Source: Anticarsia gemmatalis (taxonomy: Eukaryota > Arthropoda > Insecta > Lepidoptera > Erebidae). From it: 64,000 nucleotides of DNA. Positions 1 to 10,180 of the stretch are shown here, in pieces (position 1 is the first letter of the stretch; each line of letters begins with the position of its first letter). Location of the stretch: positions 3,100,001 through 3,164,000 of the forward strand of contig NC_134753.1 of assembly GCF_050436995.1 (NCBI RefSeq), in the 5' to 3' direction. The translations under genes were made by a program, and so were the position numbers. Under the pieces are notes generated by a model that was not told the origin of the DNA, did no database searches, and saw only the letters and a list, made by a program, of their open reading frames with translations.

Positions 1-3000
1 TTTTTTTTACCATACCGCACAGTTTTTAATATTTTTATTTATACCGTGTCCAGAAGGGGCTAATCACCCATACATGGCGTCCACAAGCTTCGCGCTTGGC
101 GCAAAGTTCGCGCAAAATACTCGCAAAGAAATCGCGGCGAAATCGCCTTTTCTAGACAGTCTTAAAAGTCGAAAGAGACATTACTATCACATTTCTATTG
201 TCAATTGAAAAGAAGTAAAACATATTCGATGTGCTATTTGAAATATACATCGCCATACCACATCGAATATGTTAGTGTAAAGTGCAAATAATATGAACCT
301 ACCTCGTTTGACCCGCAACATTCGTTTCGTCAGCGGTCAACTATTCACTATTGCTAGAAAATATTTAGCTGCTATGCAATAATATCGAACTCGTGGCCTA
401 GTATATTTCAATTCTAGATGTTACCTATATCTTTACTGTCCATTGGGATCTGTCTGTGACCTTACGTCCATCTTTATGCTGTCAAGGTCAATCCTATTGA
501 CACCAATTCGAACTAGAACGATACCTATGATTGTGTAACACTTGAACTAAATTCTAGTTTTCCCTAGAATTATACTGGGTGCTTGAATTATGATCAATGC
601 ATTATATGGTATTGAAATAGAAGATTATTTCTGCCCGTAATAGAATATCCCAGATTGTTTTTAAATACGTAACTTATTAAAGGTACTCAAACTTGAAAAA
701 TATATTACTTAAGTCTTGACTGCCTAATAAAACAACTGATACACAATCAACTTTAGATTTTCAACAAAAAATACCTTTTATTAAAACAGCGTATGGAATA
801 ACCGATCACAAAGTTTCCAGACCTAATGAGGCTCGCGAATATATCAAAAACCTTTTTTTAATTTACATACAAGTACGTATCAGGCGGTTAAAACTTTTTT
901 AATTTGGCCTCTCCACCGGACCGCGTAGCACGCTCTACGACGTAGAGGGAACGTAGCCTGCGCGTAGAGCCTCTACACACATATCGAGATTTTTTATTTG
1001 TGTCCTGTTCTTCAACTACTTGATATTTCTAGACTTTTTCTTTACTGTACTGTAAAACCTTTTCATTTTATGAAATAATTTATATGGAAAGCTGTTATTA
1101 TTTTGTTTTGTAAGAATATTTTTTACACGATGTAAAATATACTACCGCTACATTCCCTAACAATTAATAATCTGTCTAAGCAGAGGTTACAAAATCTTCT
1201 CACAGAACTACAACAAACATTTTGTTCTTTTTACATTTAAAAGTAGTTTCCTACAGCTTAACCTAATACAGGTAGGAAAGGTACTAGAACATCAAAACCT
1301 TTCCACGTCCACACGTAACAAAAGTTTCAAAGTCAAATACCTGCTGATTGAATCATAACAACCCGTTTACATCAACTGAGCAAACATAAACACAATTATA
1401 AACAACACAAACAAAATAATTATCCAAAGCAAACTATTAAGAGGAATCGGGAGTGACCCCAAAATGCGGGTAGATGTAAATTATTCATAGAGCTCGCCTT
1501 GTCCCGGGACACGGCGTGATTCTATTGTGATCAATAATAATGAGTTTCTGAGGTGTTGTACACGACAGTAAACAGACCGAATAACGCTGAATATGTATGT
1601 GCATATACGATGTAGTTGTATCGGACGTTCGGACTCGATAAAGGTCGAATGTTTTAGAATATTGTTAGGTCAGACTTTTTAAAAATGTATTGGTGTTGAC
1701 TGTTGATGATTATCTATATTTTAAAGATCTTGAGGCTTTTTTCCAAACTTTACTTGGTTTGACTTGTTAACTAACTTGTGACTGGTGTGGGGTTAATTAA
1801 AGACTACCTGTAAAGTGTTCATGGCAAAACTTATTTCGATTGCCAGACCGACCCATACATAAAATGCGTGCATGTATGTAGTTTTGGATTAGTCAAGGTC
1901 AAACAAGCAAAAGAGATACTATGTTGTAAACTTATACAACATCGTATTGCTCATAATTTTCATCGAAAAATTCTCTCCCACAAAAACCAGCCACGCTAAT
2001 TCCACGAAAAGCAAAAACAAAAACACTCGTATAATCCCATTAACAAAGATATGTAACATGTAGTACGGCTAGTTAATAGCCTGTACAGTAGGCAAGCAAT
2101 TAGTAAAACGATCTTAGTACTGCGTGGCTAGACCGGCCAGTAGTGGCCAGTTAGGTGAAATTGAACGAAAAGTACTTGAGTCTGTATGTACTATTGTGCG
2201 AGTGAAACAAAAATACATTTTTCTTTATTATTTCATTAGGATTTGACGAAACAGTACCAAAATGAAGTTATTTTTAGCGGCTTTTTGTTATAAGGTGTCA
2301 AATTTGAATATGATGGATAAATTTGAAACTCAATGATTCGTAAGATGTGAGTGTTCGAACGAGAAACACCTTACACAACCTGCTACGTCGAGCTAAAAAA
2401 TGCAAACACTTATTTATATTTGTAACAATTGTAGCCTTAATTAATAGGTACTGCTTATATTAAACGCATTTGGAACTACAAGACAAACAAAGCAAACTTA
2501 CAGTTGTCCACAATATCATCAAGAAAATCAATAAGCAATACATTTTTTATCACTGGAAACCGACCTCGCCGTATCGATTGTTCAATCCAATGACAAACAA
2601 ATTATGAACCGCACAAATGTTCCGTTCTCATACAATTAACGATCAGCCGTCTATTTTGTAGGCATTCGATATTTATATGGGAATATAAGCCATCGCTGCA
2701 TCGGGCGTTTAAGCTTTGTGCACACTGTAGTACTCACAATAGCGATTACGATACCTATAAACTAGGAGAGGTTTAGTTTAGATTGTAATTTTGCTTAGGT
2801 TTTTATGTCTTTACTAACATATCGTGGGCTAAGAGCGATTGAAGCTTACATCGCTATTACAGCCTACAAAAACTGAACATAACCGTATAGCTTAAATTTT
2901 TCCAGCAGTCTTTAATGAATTAATTTCGACATTTATCATGTAAAAATCCTAAAATTTCATTTTCGCCTGGGTTTCCTTTTCGGTATACAAATGCACGCGG

Positions 3001-3376
3001 CCGGCAAACAACAATGTAGATAGTGCCTTACAATTATTAGTTAGTGTAAAATTGATGTCCCGGCTTACAAAGGCTGTAGTTTTCAGTCGTTATAAATTGT
3101 TTTTGTATCGATTTTATGAATAGGTTTGTATGAAATATGTATTGTCGTTTGTTTTAGTTGTGAAGCCTTCTCTGTTGGTAAATGGAGCTAGCTTTTTGAT
3201 ACAATCTAAATGTAGTACTTCAAAATACGTTTAAAACCCGATGACTCGAGCAAATCTATTTTAACTTGAATTAAAGCCAAAAAGTTTACTTAAGCATTCT
3301 ACCAAACACACCAATACACATATCAGTAACTAATTCATATTAATACCTATAGAAAGCACAATTCGCAAAACAACCA
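1..3376. other. AT-rich non-coding stretch with small GC-rich patches
   Basis: No coding region is supported here. The stretch is AT-rich intron or intergenic DNA. Three patches stand out from the background: a CpG-rich patch at about 55-155 with repeated GCGCAAA and CGAAATCGCC-like words, the CTACG-rich patch at 907-980 (listed separately), and a moderately GC-rich patch at about 1440-1530 that contains the perfect 12-bp palindrome TGTCCCGGGACA. A short minus-strand segment near 2493-2550 has a donor-like GTAAGT but a weak acceptor, and I did not call it an exon. Confidence 0.6.
907..980. repeat. CTACG/CGTAG-rich dispersed repeat fragment
   Basis: This is a short CpG-rich stretch built from repeated words such as CGTAGAG, CTCTACG and GTAGCCT, read on either strand. 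A second stretch of the same composition lies at 58093-58171. The vocabulary is shared (GCGTAGAGCCT occurs in both), so both are probably fragments of one dispersed lepidopteran family. The family is not identified. Confidence 0.45.
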
Positions 3377-3487
3377 AGCATTGAAAAGCCGTAATGTATT
3401 TCACAACAATAATTTCCATTTATTACTGCGTGGTAGAATTATATGGTCGGTGAGTGCGACACCAAATTTCCTTAATATCTGGTATTT
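3377..3487 (+). repeat. Direct repeat, copy 1
   Basis: This segment shares AAGCATTGAAAAGC, CCATTTATTAC, TGGTAGAATTATATGGT and GGTGAGTGCGACACCAAA with 3703-3785 in the same order and orientation. Copy 1 has about 22 extra bases after AAAAGC. Divergence elsewhere is low. It is a local duplication or two members of a dispersed family; no ORF is involved. Confidence 0.8.
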
Positions 3488-3702
3488 TCACCACTATTGC
3501 CATGTCTCCATCCTCAACTGTCAAAAGTTTGGGTGCATAACGAAATAATCTTTTCATTTTATTTATACACCTAAAATTCAAAATTTTGCATCTCAAAATA
3601 TTGCGTTTGAATACGTTTTTAATGTCATATATACATTTTTACAAAACAAGTACATTCCTAAAATCGGTATTTAACACAATCGAACATTCACTCACGAAAT
3701 AA

Positions 3703-3785
3703 AGCATTGAAAAGCTACCATTTATTACATTGTGGTAGAATTATATGGTTGGTGAGTGCGACACCAAATTTCCTTATTACTGGTC
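3703..3785 (+). repeat. Direct repeat, copy 2
   Basis: This is the second copy of the repeat at 3377-3487, about 300 bp downstream and in the same orientation. It lacks the roughly 22-base segment present in copy 1 but keeps the distal core GAGTGCGACACCAAATTTCC intact. Confidence 0.8.
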
Positions 3786-4449
3786 ACATGTAAGGGTGGT
3801 CGCTGATGTGTTATTATTTTGCGACGTAGCCGCCGGTCGGTGTAAGGGTTGCCCCGCAATTTATATTTAATTTGATGTTGTTTTCTCTAATTTCTGTGTG
3901 CGACGTATTAATTTGTACTTTCGTGGAATTTTTGAATGTGATTTGAAAGACTGTTTCTTGAAATTTGTAATTAGCAGTTAGAATGACTTGCAATGAGTAC
4001 ATTTGAGATTTAAAAGTGCAATTATAAAGGAAACCTTAGAATTAAATTATAAAAAGGTATTTACAATTTTGCTTTTTCTTTTGTTAATATGACACAGATA
4101 AATAAAAAAATAATTTATGCATCATAATGCATGTACGTACTAGTTATAAGCAAATGCATTAGATACATAGCATTATTGAAGCACTGTGCTTTCAAACATT
4201 GATGAATATGTGCCTATAATAATTCATATTGATTTTGGCAAACTAAACAGCGATTGCTTCTACGTAAGCTTGAGATCGGCATATTACTGCAGTGTTATAG
4301 GATTTACATATGAAGATTAAACTACTTCATCAATTATTTAAGTTGGATTTTAAATTAGGTTACTATGTACACAAAATGGAAACGATAAATCAATATAATA
4401 CAATATAATCTTTGGTGGGTAGGTGTCATAATAAGTGGACACAAAGAAA
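3786..4449. other. AT-rich non-coding spacer upstream of LINE-A
   Basis: No supported gene. A 62-codon open frame on the minus strand (3814-4002) has no splice or promoter context and no recognisable domain, so it is treated as chance. The 5' boundary of LINE-A falls somewhere between here and 4640 and could not be fixed, because no target-site duplication was recognised. Confidence 0.5.
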
Positions 4450-4644
4450 TTGCTCTCCCTAATTTTATTTTTATTTAATTAATATAATAGTTTATTTTAA
4501 ATTTTATTCATCCAATATAATCATTTAAGTACTCACAATTATTAGTTTATATTATATGTAGTGATACTGTATCACTATACACCACCTGCCAGCTCAACAC
4601 AAACCACAAAATTTGCAAGTCACTGTCACTAGTTGTTAGACAAT

Positions 4645-5388
4645 ATGTCTCAGCTTAGTGAAATACTATTAACTCAGACGAAGCTTGAAGAGACCTTCAG
4701 CAAGAGGATGGCTGAACTGGAGGCCCAACTGCAGACGGGTGCTGCGAAGGACACAGTGGCGAAGGTGGCGGAGGAGTTCCGGACTTTCCGTGAGCTCATT
4801 TTTGGTGTCCTCAGTTTGCTCCGACAACAAGTTGCTGAATGTGCACGGATGGTGGACTCCATAGAGACGAGGCATCGGAGGAAGGATCTCCTCTTCCTTG
4901 GAATTCCGGAGACTGAGAACATAGACCGGCAAAGTATGGCCTCCAGCATTCTCCATGCCAAGTTGGGCTTGACCACCGTCACTGCTGCTTCCATCAGGGT
5001 ATGTCACAGGATTGGCACCCCCGGAGGTAAGCACCATCGACCAATTCTAGTGCGCTTCTCGGATGCAGAGGTCCGGTCATCTGTCTGGCGAGCCAAGGCG
5101 AAACTGCGCGGGACGTCAATATCGGTCCGGGAGTTCCTGACGAGGACCCGCCAAACTGTATTTGCGAGGGCCCGGCAGCATTTTGGGTTGAAGGACTGTT
5201 GGACTCAGGACGGCATCATCGTCGTCAAAACTATGGATCAACGACATAAGATCGTCACCTTGGAAGAGCTGAAGTCGTTAACTGCCCTGCATCCAAAGGT
5301 GGCCACTGCAGTCCCATCCCGGCCGAGGCACGGAGCGGCGAACACAGGATCATCTGCGGCGGGATCTGCTAAACCGCGTAAGATCTAA
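4645..5388 (+). CDS. LINE-A ORF1, coiled-coil RNA-binding protein
   Basis: The predicted protein has 247 residues and starts at the first ATG (MSQLSEIL). The open frame runs 12 bases further upstream without an ATG. The N-terminal half (about residues 8-95) is heptad-rich and charged, as expected for a coiled coil that trimerises. It is followed by RRKDLLFLGIPE and a compact region through about residue 200 (VCHRIG, RPILVRFSD, SVREFLTRTRQ, DGIIVV). This order matches the L1/Transposase_22-type ORF1 with an RRM-like and a C-terminal domain, known to bind element RNA and act as a nucleic-acid chaperone. The tail is basic and Ala/Pro-rich. There is no CCHC zinc knuckle, unlike classic Jockey ORF1. 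No frameshift or internal stop is present. Function is by family analogy. Confidence 0.8.
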   Translation: MSQLSEILLTQTKLEETFSKRMAELEAQLQTGAAKDTVAKVAEEFRTFRELIFGVLSLLRQQVAECARMVDSIETRHRRKDLLFLGIPETENIDRQSMASSILHAKLGLTTVTAASIRVCHRIGTPGGKHHRPILVRFSDAEVRSSVWRAKAKLRGTSISVREFLTRTRQTVFARARQHFGLKDCWTQDGIIVVKTMDQRHKIVTLEELKSLTALHPKVATAVPSRPRHGAANTGSSAAGSAKPRKI

Positions 5389-5865
5389 GTAAGTGTACTT
5401 GATCGTATCCTGAAGCGTGTGTTTATGCATTTTAGTGGCACTGCACAGTCCGGTACGCGCGGCCATCAATTTGTTCATTATTTTATTTATTTAGCAATCA
5501 CCCTCGTATTGTATTTATTTTATTGTCTTAAATGTTATTTTCACACTCACTGGGTCGCAGTGTTGTCACTTGTCAGCTGTCAAACTGACAGATGACACCA
5601 TTGTGACTTTGGGAGTTACGTTCAGTAACGTTCGGTGTTGCGTTTTGTTATGTCTTTAATTTTAATTTTTTGTTTCAATTCACTTACCGTTTTTATTTTT
5701 AAGTTTTTCTAGTATGATGCTTTTATGTTATGTTTTTTTTATTTTTACTTGTGTGTGTTAGCTGGCGGGTGGTGCAGAGAGCAATTTGCACCGTTATATA
5801 TTTTGTTTTTTTTTTATACCTATTTGTTATAATTATTATATTTATATATATTTATTTGTTATATT
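5389..5865 (+). other. LINE-A inter-ORF spacer
   Basis: This 477-base T-rich segment separates ORF1 from ORF2. Insect LINE ORFs usually overlap or lie within a few dozen bases, so the length is unusual. It contains a block near 5566-5600 (TTGTCAGCTGTCAAACTGACAG) with internal inverted symmetry, followed by long T-runs to the ORF2 start. It has stops in all frames, and no long in-frame extension of ORF2 begins inside it. Confidence 0.6.
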
Positions 5866-8823
5866 ATGTATAGCAGCGATGATGCTTCTTTCGCATCAGC
5901 TGACAATTTCAGCTCTTCTTCAAGTGACAGCTTTTGTTCCACAGAGGGTACGCTCGGTGATTTTGTACGGCAAACTTTTGTAGGCTCAAATAAAAATATA
6001 TTTAATGTGTGTCACCTTAATGCACAAAGCATTCCGAGCCACTACGCTGACCTACAAGAAGCATTCGTTGATGCTGACGTTCATGCCATCCTGATTTCAG
6101 AGTCTTGGCTCAAACCTCACCTACCATCTTCTTCCTACTCTCTCTCTGGTTTCTCTTTAATACGCAACGACCGCATAGATAAGAGAGGTGGTGGCGTCGC
6201 TATCTACCTTAGGAGTGACTTCCCTTATCTAATTCTTAATTCCTCTTGTCCTAATTACTCTGCATCAGCCGAATTTATTTTTCTCGAGGTTTGTGTCAAA
6301 GGAGTCAAAGTCCTTCTCGGCGTTGTATATTGTCCCCCTTCCATTGACTACTTCTCCAGCATCGAGTCCGTGCTGGAATCTACAGGGTCTAGTTACACAC
6401 ATCAAATCATCATGGGCGATTTCAACACCGATCTCCTTTCTACCCGCTCACCTCGTTCCTGTAAACTCCTTGAGATCGTCGAGTCCACCAGCCTTCACGT
6501 TCTACCCCTACATCCCACTCACCACAACACTGAAGGTGAAGATACCTGGCTGGACTTAATCCTCACGTCTGCTCCCTCCCTTGTCTCATCCTCTGGCCAA
6601 TACCCAGCTCCTGGTTTCTCTCATCACGACTTAATCTTCATGTCCTATACCCTAAAGCCTCCTAAATCCCGCCCAAAGGTTCTGTACAAGCGCTGTTTCG
6701 GCCGTATGAATGTCGACAAATTAGGTGCGGATGCCGCTAATCTTAACTGGGAGCAGCTAACAACAGCTTCAAACATTGACGACAAGATTTGTATTTTCAA
6801 TAAAGCTGTTGTTGGGCTGTTCGATGTCCACGCGCCCGTTAGGAAAGTTAGGCTCAAACGTCCACCCGCTCCCTGGATGTCCGAAGGCGTTCGTATGGCC
6901 ATGAGACGAAGGGACAGGGCCTTTGCCAGGTTTCGCCGAGACCGCTGCGACGAAAATTGGGTTAGGTTTAAAGCTGCAAGAAACCGATGCAATCAGATGG
7001 TACGCAATGCTAAACGCCGACATTTTCTCAATAATCTTTCCTCCTCCTCCCCTGTCGATATCTGGAGGTTTCTCGGGACCCTGGGTATTGGCAGACATCA
7101 GAGTAATGACTTACATTGCACTGTTGGTTTGGATGATATAAATCGTCATTTCACTTCCACTACACCTATCGATCACCAAACCAAGTGCAATACTGTCCGT
7201 TCCATTTTAGATTTACCCCGCCCAAATCTTGAATCCTTCTCCTTTTCTCCAGTAACGCCGGAGGATATAAAGAAGATAATCCTGTCCATTAAGTCGAATG
7301 CAGTAGGCGCCGATGACGTCAGTCGTCGGATGATTGTCTCTGTTTTGGATCACTTGCTCCCAGCTATTTCCCATATCATTAATTTCTCCCTTACCGTCGG
7401 TTCCTTCCCTTCTCTGTGGCGCAAAGCCTACATTATCCCTTTACCTAAAATTCCAAATCCGTCGCTTCCAGCTCACTTCCGACCCATTTCCATTCTCCCT
7501 TTTCTTTCCAAAGTGCTCGAGGCCTGTGTGCACAAACAGTTAACACAGTTTGTGTTCAACAATAACCTCCTTAGTCCATTTCAATCCGGGTTCAGACCAG
7601 GCCACAGCACTACTTCGGCACTCCTTAAAGTGACTGGCGATATTAGGGCGGGGATGGAGGATACAAAAGTCACTGTGATGGCTCTGGTAGACTTCTCAAA
7701 CGCCTTCAATACCGTCAGTCATGATATCCTCCTCTCTATCCTTTCTCATCTGAATATATCTTCCGGTGCAATAAAATGGTTTTCCTCATATCTTCAAGGA
7801 CGCCAGCAATCAGTTCACTTCGGTGAATCCTCATCGAGCTGGCGTGAACTTGATTCTGGCGTCCCGCAAGGCGGCATTCTTTCTCCATTATTGTTTTCTT
7901 TCTTTATTAATCTGGTTACCCAAAATCTTCAAGGAGCGTATCATCTGTACGCTGATGACTTGCAGCTTTATTCGCAAGGAACTGTGGACTCCATATCCAC
8001 AGCGGTTGATGTCGTGAACGGCGACCTCGAACATATCAAGTCCTGGTCCGAGAAGTTCGGCTTAGCCGTTAACCCTACCAAATGTCAGGCTATACTGGTA
8101 GGCAGTCACCGTAACATCTGCAGGCTTGGTCACGTTCACGTTCCACCTATAGTTTTTAATGGCTCGACTATTGAAACGACGTCTGCTGTGCGAGATTTAG
8201 GGCTATACATTGACTCAACTTTAAGCTGGAAAACCCAAATAGCCAATGTTTGTCGCAGAGTCACTAGCATATTGCGGGCTCTATATCGCCTCAAAAACAT
8301 GTTGCCATCTAAGACGAAAGCGATGCTTGTACAGACTTTAATTTTCCCTCTCATCGACTATGGTGACGTGTGTTACTTTGACTTGAATGCAGATCTCCTC
8401 AACAAACTCGACCGTCTTCTTAACAACTGCATTCGATTTATATTCAATCTTCGCAAGTATGATCATGTATCTACTTATCGCTCTCAACTTAGGTGGCTAC
8501 CAATCCGTGAGCGCCGTAATTTACGCGCTCTCACGACACTCTTCTCTTTCCTCACTTCTTCTTCTCCCCCAGCCTACCTAACTCCCTACTTTCAATACTT
8601 GTGTGATAACCACAACCGTAATCTCCGCTCTTCAAGCAATCTCACTCTTCTCTGTCCATCCCACACTACTGGGTTTATCAACTCTTCTTTCCCTGTCCAG
8701 TCAGTTCTGTTATGGAATGCGCTCCCTCTTGAAATCAGGATGTCCACTAACCGTCTTACGTTCAAGAACAAAGTGCGGGATCTTTTGTTGAACAAAGTTG
8801 CAGAATCGTCACAATTATCTTAG
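5866..8823 (+). CDS. LINE-A ORF2, endonuclease and reverse transcriptase
   Basis: This 985-residue polyprotein nicks target DNA and reverse-transcribes the element RNA. The first 40 residues are Ser-rich. The apurinic-type endonuclease spans about 45-260, with HLNAQS (N52), SESWL (E79), RGGGVAI, YCPP and GDFN (D185, N187). The closing motif reads FSHHDLI where most relatives have SDH. The reverse transcriptase spans about 465-760, with FRPISILPFLSKVLE, FQSGFRPGHST, VDFSNAF (D609), SGVPQGGILSPLLF and the catalytic YADD at 695-698. A C-terminal helical region of about 200 residues ends in the LLWNALPLEIR motif seen in many insect LINEs. There is no RNase H domain. The frame is uninterrupted and the length is normal. 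The ATG at 5866 is the first in frame after a stop-rich spacer. Confidence 0.93.
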   Translation: MYSSDDASFASADNFSSSSSDSFCSTEGTLGDFVRQTFVGSNKNIFNVCHLNAQSIPSHYADLQEAFVDADVHAILISESWLKPHLPSSSYSLSGFSLIRNDRIDKRGGGVAIYLRSDFPYLILNSSCPNYSASAEFIFLEVCVKGVKVLLGVVYCPPSIDYFSSIESVLESTGSSYTHQIIMGDFNTDLLSTRSPRSCKLLEIVESTSLHVLPLHPTHHNTEGEDTWLDLILTSAPSLVSSSGQYPAPGFSHHDLIFMSYTLKPPKSRPKVLYKRCFGRMNVDKLGADAANLNWEQLTTASNIDDKICIFNKAVVGLFDVHAPVRKVRLKRPPAPWMSEGVRMAMRRRDRAFARFRRDRCDENWVRFKAARNRCNQMVRNAKRRHFLNNLSSSSPVDIWRFLGTLGIGRHQSNDLHCTVGLDDINRHFTSTTPIDHQTKCNTVRSILDLPRPNLESFSFSPVTPEDIKKIILSIKSNAVGADDVSRRMIVSVLDHLLPAISHIINFSLTVGSFPSLWRKAYIIPLPKIPNPSLPAHFRPISILPFLSKVLEACVHKQLTQFVFNNNLLSPFQSGFRPGHSTTSALLKVTGDIRAGMEDTKVTVMALVDFSNAFNTVSHDILLSILSHLNISSGAIKWFSSYLQGRQQSVHFGESSSSWRELDSGVPQGGILSPLLFSFFINLVTQNLQGAYHLYADDLQLYSQGTVDSISTAVDVVNGDLEHIKSWSEKFGLAVNPTKCQAILVGSHRNICRLGHVHVPPIVFNGSTIETTSAVRDLGLYIDSTLSWKTQIANVCRRVTSILRALYRLKNMLPSKTKAMLVQTLIFPLIDYGDVCYFDLNADLLNKLDRLLNNCIRFIFNLRKYDHVSTYRSQLRWLPIRERRNLRALTTLFSFLTSSSPPAYLTPYFQYLCDNHNRNLRSSSNLTLLCPSHTTGFINSSFPVQSVLLWNALPLEIRMSTNRLTFKNKVRDLLLNKVAESSQLS

Positions 8824-9142
8824 TGTATATTTATATTTATTTATTATTGTATATATCTCATATTTTATAGTATCTATATTTATTTTTTATATATCATAAG
8901 TAATATTTATTATGTTTATGTACATATTATTTATGTTTATGTATTTACACTCATATCGCTTATTTATATTATTATTTATTTGTACACTCTTTCTTAACTC
9001 ACTTTCCTTCCTCTTTTAAACACCTTCGTAATAATCTCTGCATCACCCTAAGGTAGACTGGCAGAAAATGCCCCTGGCATTAAGTCCGCCTTTATACAAA
9101 TTTGTATATTAAGTTTAAATAAATAAAAATAAATAAATAAGT

Positions 9143-9964
9143 CTATTTTGTAGAAATATTTGTCTGTTCAAAAAAATCTAATTTAATGCTATGACTCAGT
9201 TACTCTAGTGGCTACTTACTTAAAATATACGCAGTTGTCATTATAACGTTAACTAACATGATTTTATGATGATCAATAAAACGTAAAATGATGACACAAT
9301 CAACATTCACAAAAAAACATTCATTCACATAACCTACAAATAAATGAGAACAAAATCCTTTAAAAACTTAATATTAAAAAATAAAACAATTTATCCGAAA
9401 CCACACTCGTTACGATTCACACCACGCACACGTCATTAAATATCAAAAAGAAAAAGGGAATATCCGAATATCCGCCGTTTCGGATATTATCCGCAGTAGC
9501 AGCCCTAATTGGACGGCGTATACATTATTAAAACTGTCGACTTCCAGTCTAGATGTAATGTTATCGAAAATAAACGTTGACGTTGCCATGTGAAACATTT
9601 CAGACATTTTTGTAATTACAACACTAGTTATGAAACGTATTTGTAGGGTTTTTTGTGTAATTGTTTATTTTCTTTTATCAAAGTCGAAATTTCTTTTAAT
9701 GTATGTTTTCTAGCTACTCAATAACATCCAAACTGATATCGAAAAATGATTTTTTATGACTAAAAGTGTACAATTTCCAGGTGATCCCACCATTCTTTGG
9801 TGATCAGATCAAGTCGAGACAAAAAAACACTTCAGTTTTAATAGGCAACTTGACGTTTCTTTTTTTTTCAGAGATTTCTAATTGTTTTTATGTTCAAATT
9901 TCAGCTAAACGGTAAAAAGAAGAAAACAGTTTAAAGTTAAGTTACTTTTAGCATTTTTATATAT
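9143..9964. other. AT-rich spacer with an AATATCCG repeat motif
   Basis: No gene is supported. At 9459-9488 the 8-mer AATATCCG occurs twice in tandem and then once inverted as CGGATATT, giving a small cruciform-capable block in otherwise plain AT-rich DNA. Confidence 0.5.
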
Positions 9965-10180
9965 CTTTTTTTTTGAAACGACAACTCCCGCACTAAGAAT
10001 TGCTCTTGTGTCGCGGGGACTTTTACAAACATACAAACAACGGACACAAAGCACAACCAGACGCGAAACAATATTATTTGTGGATCGCACAAATAATTGC
10101 CCCGTGTGGGAATCGAACCCACGACCTCCCGTCACAGTGGGATCGGCGTGGCGACCTAAACCACTGCGCCACGGAGGCAG
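9965..10180 (-). mobile_element. tRNA-derived SINE, minus strand
   Basis: Read on the minus strand this begins GCCTCCGTGGCGCAGTGG. It has an A box TGGCGCAGTGGTTTAGG (plus 10155-10171) and a perfect B box GGTTCGATTCC (plus 10109-10119), the internal RNA polymerase III promoter of a tRNA ancestor. The tRNA-unrelated body follows (ACAAATAATTG, then GACACAAGAGC) and the element ends in an A-run at about 9968. Length, head and tail are those of a lepidopteran SINE. It lacks a foldable complete cloverleaf, so it is not a tRNA gene. Short ORFs over it on both strands are chance. Confidence 0.9.

Larger units (their letters stand above)
4450..9142 (+). mobile_element. LINE-A: near full-length non-LTR retrotransposon with two intact ORFs
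   Basis: This is a target-primed non-LTR element on the plus strand. It has an AT-rich leader, ORF1 (4645-5388), a 477-base inter-ORF spacer, ORF2 (5866-8823), a 3' UTR and an A-rich tail built of TAAA/AAATAA units at about 9108-9142. The 3' UTR holds GACTGGCAG and CTGGCATTAAGTCCGCC, which may fold into the stem that the reverse transcriptase recognises. ORF composition is clearly more GC-rich than the flanks. The endonuclease type and the ORF1 plus ORF2 layout place it in the Jockey/CR1 assemblage of insect LINEs; the exact clade cannot be fixed by eye. The 5' end is approximate. With both frames open, the copy is a candidate for a recently or still active element. Confidence 0.85.

Noticed and set aside
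2493..2550. Minus-strand exon-like segment (VLLIDFLDDIVDN) followed by GTAAGT
   Set aside because: The acceptor lacks a pyrimidine tract and branch point, and no partner exon is in phase nearby.
3814..4002. 62-codon minus-strand frame ending GATLTPTGGYVAK
   Set aside because: No splice sites, promoter or recognised domain, and it lies next to a non-coding repeat; expected by chance.
10100..10180. Possible tRNA gene with good A and B boxes
   Set aside because: The sequence continues into a SINE body and A-tail and does not close a cloverleaf, so it is the SINE head.
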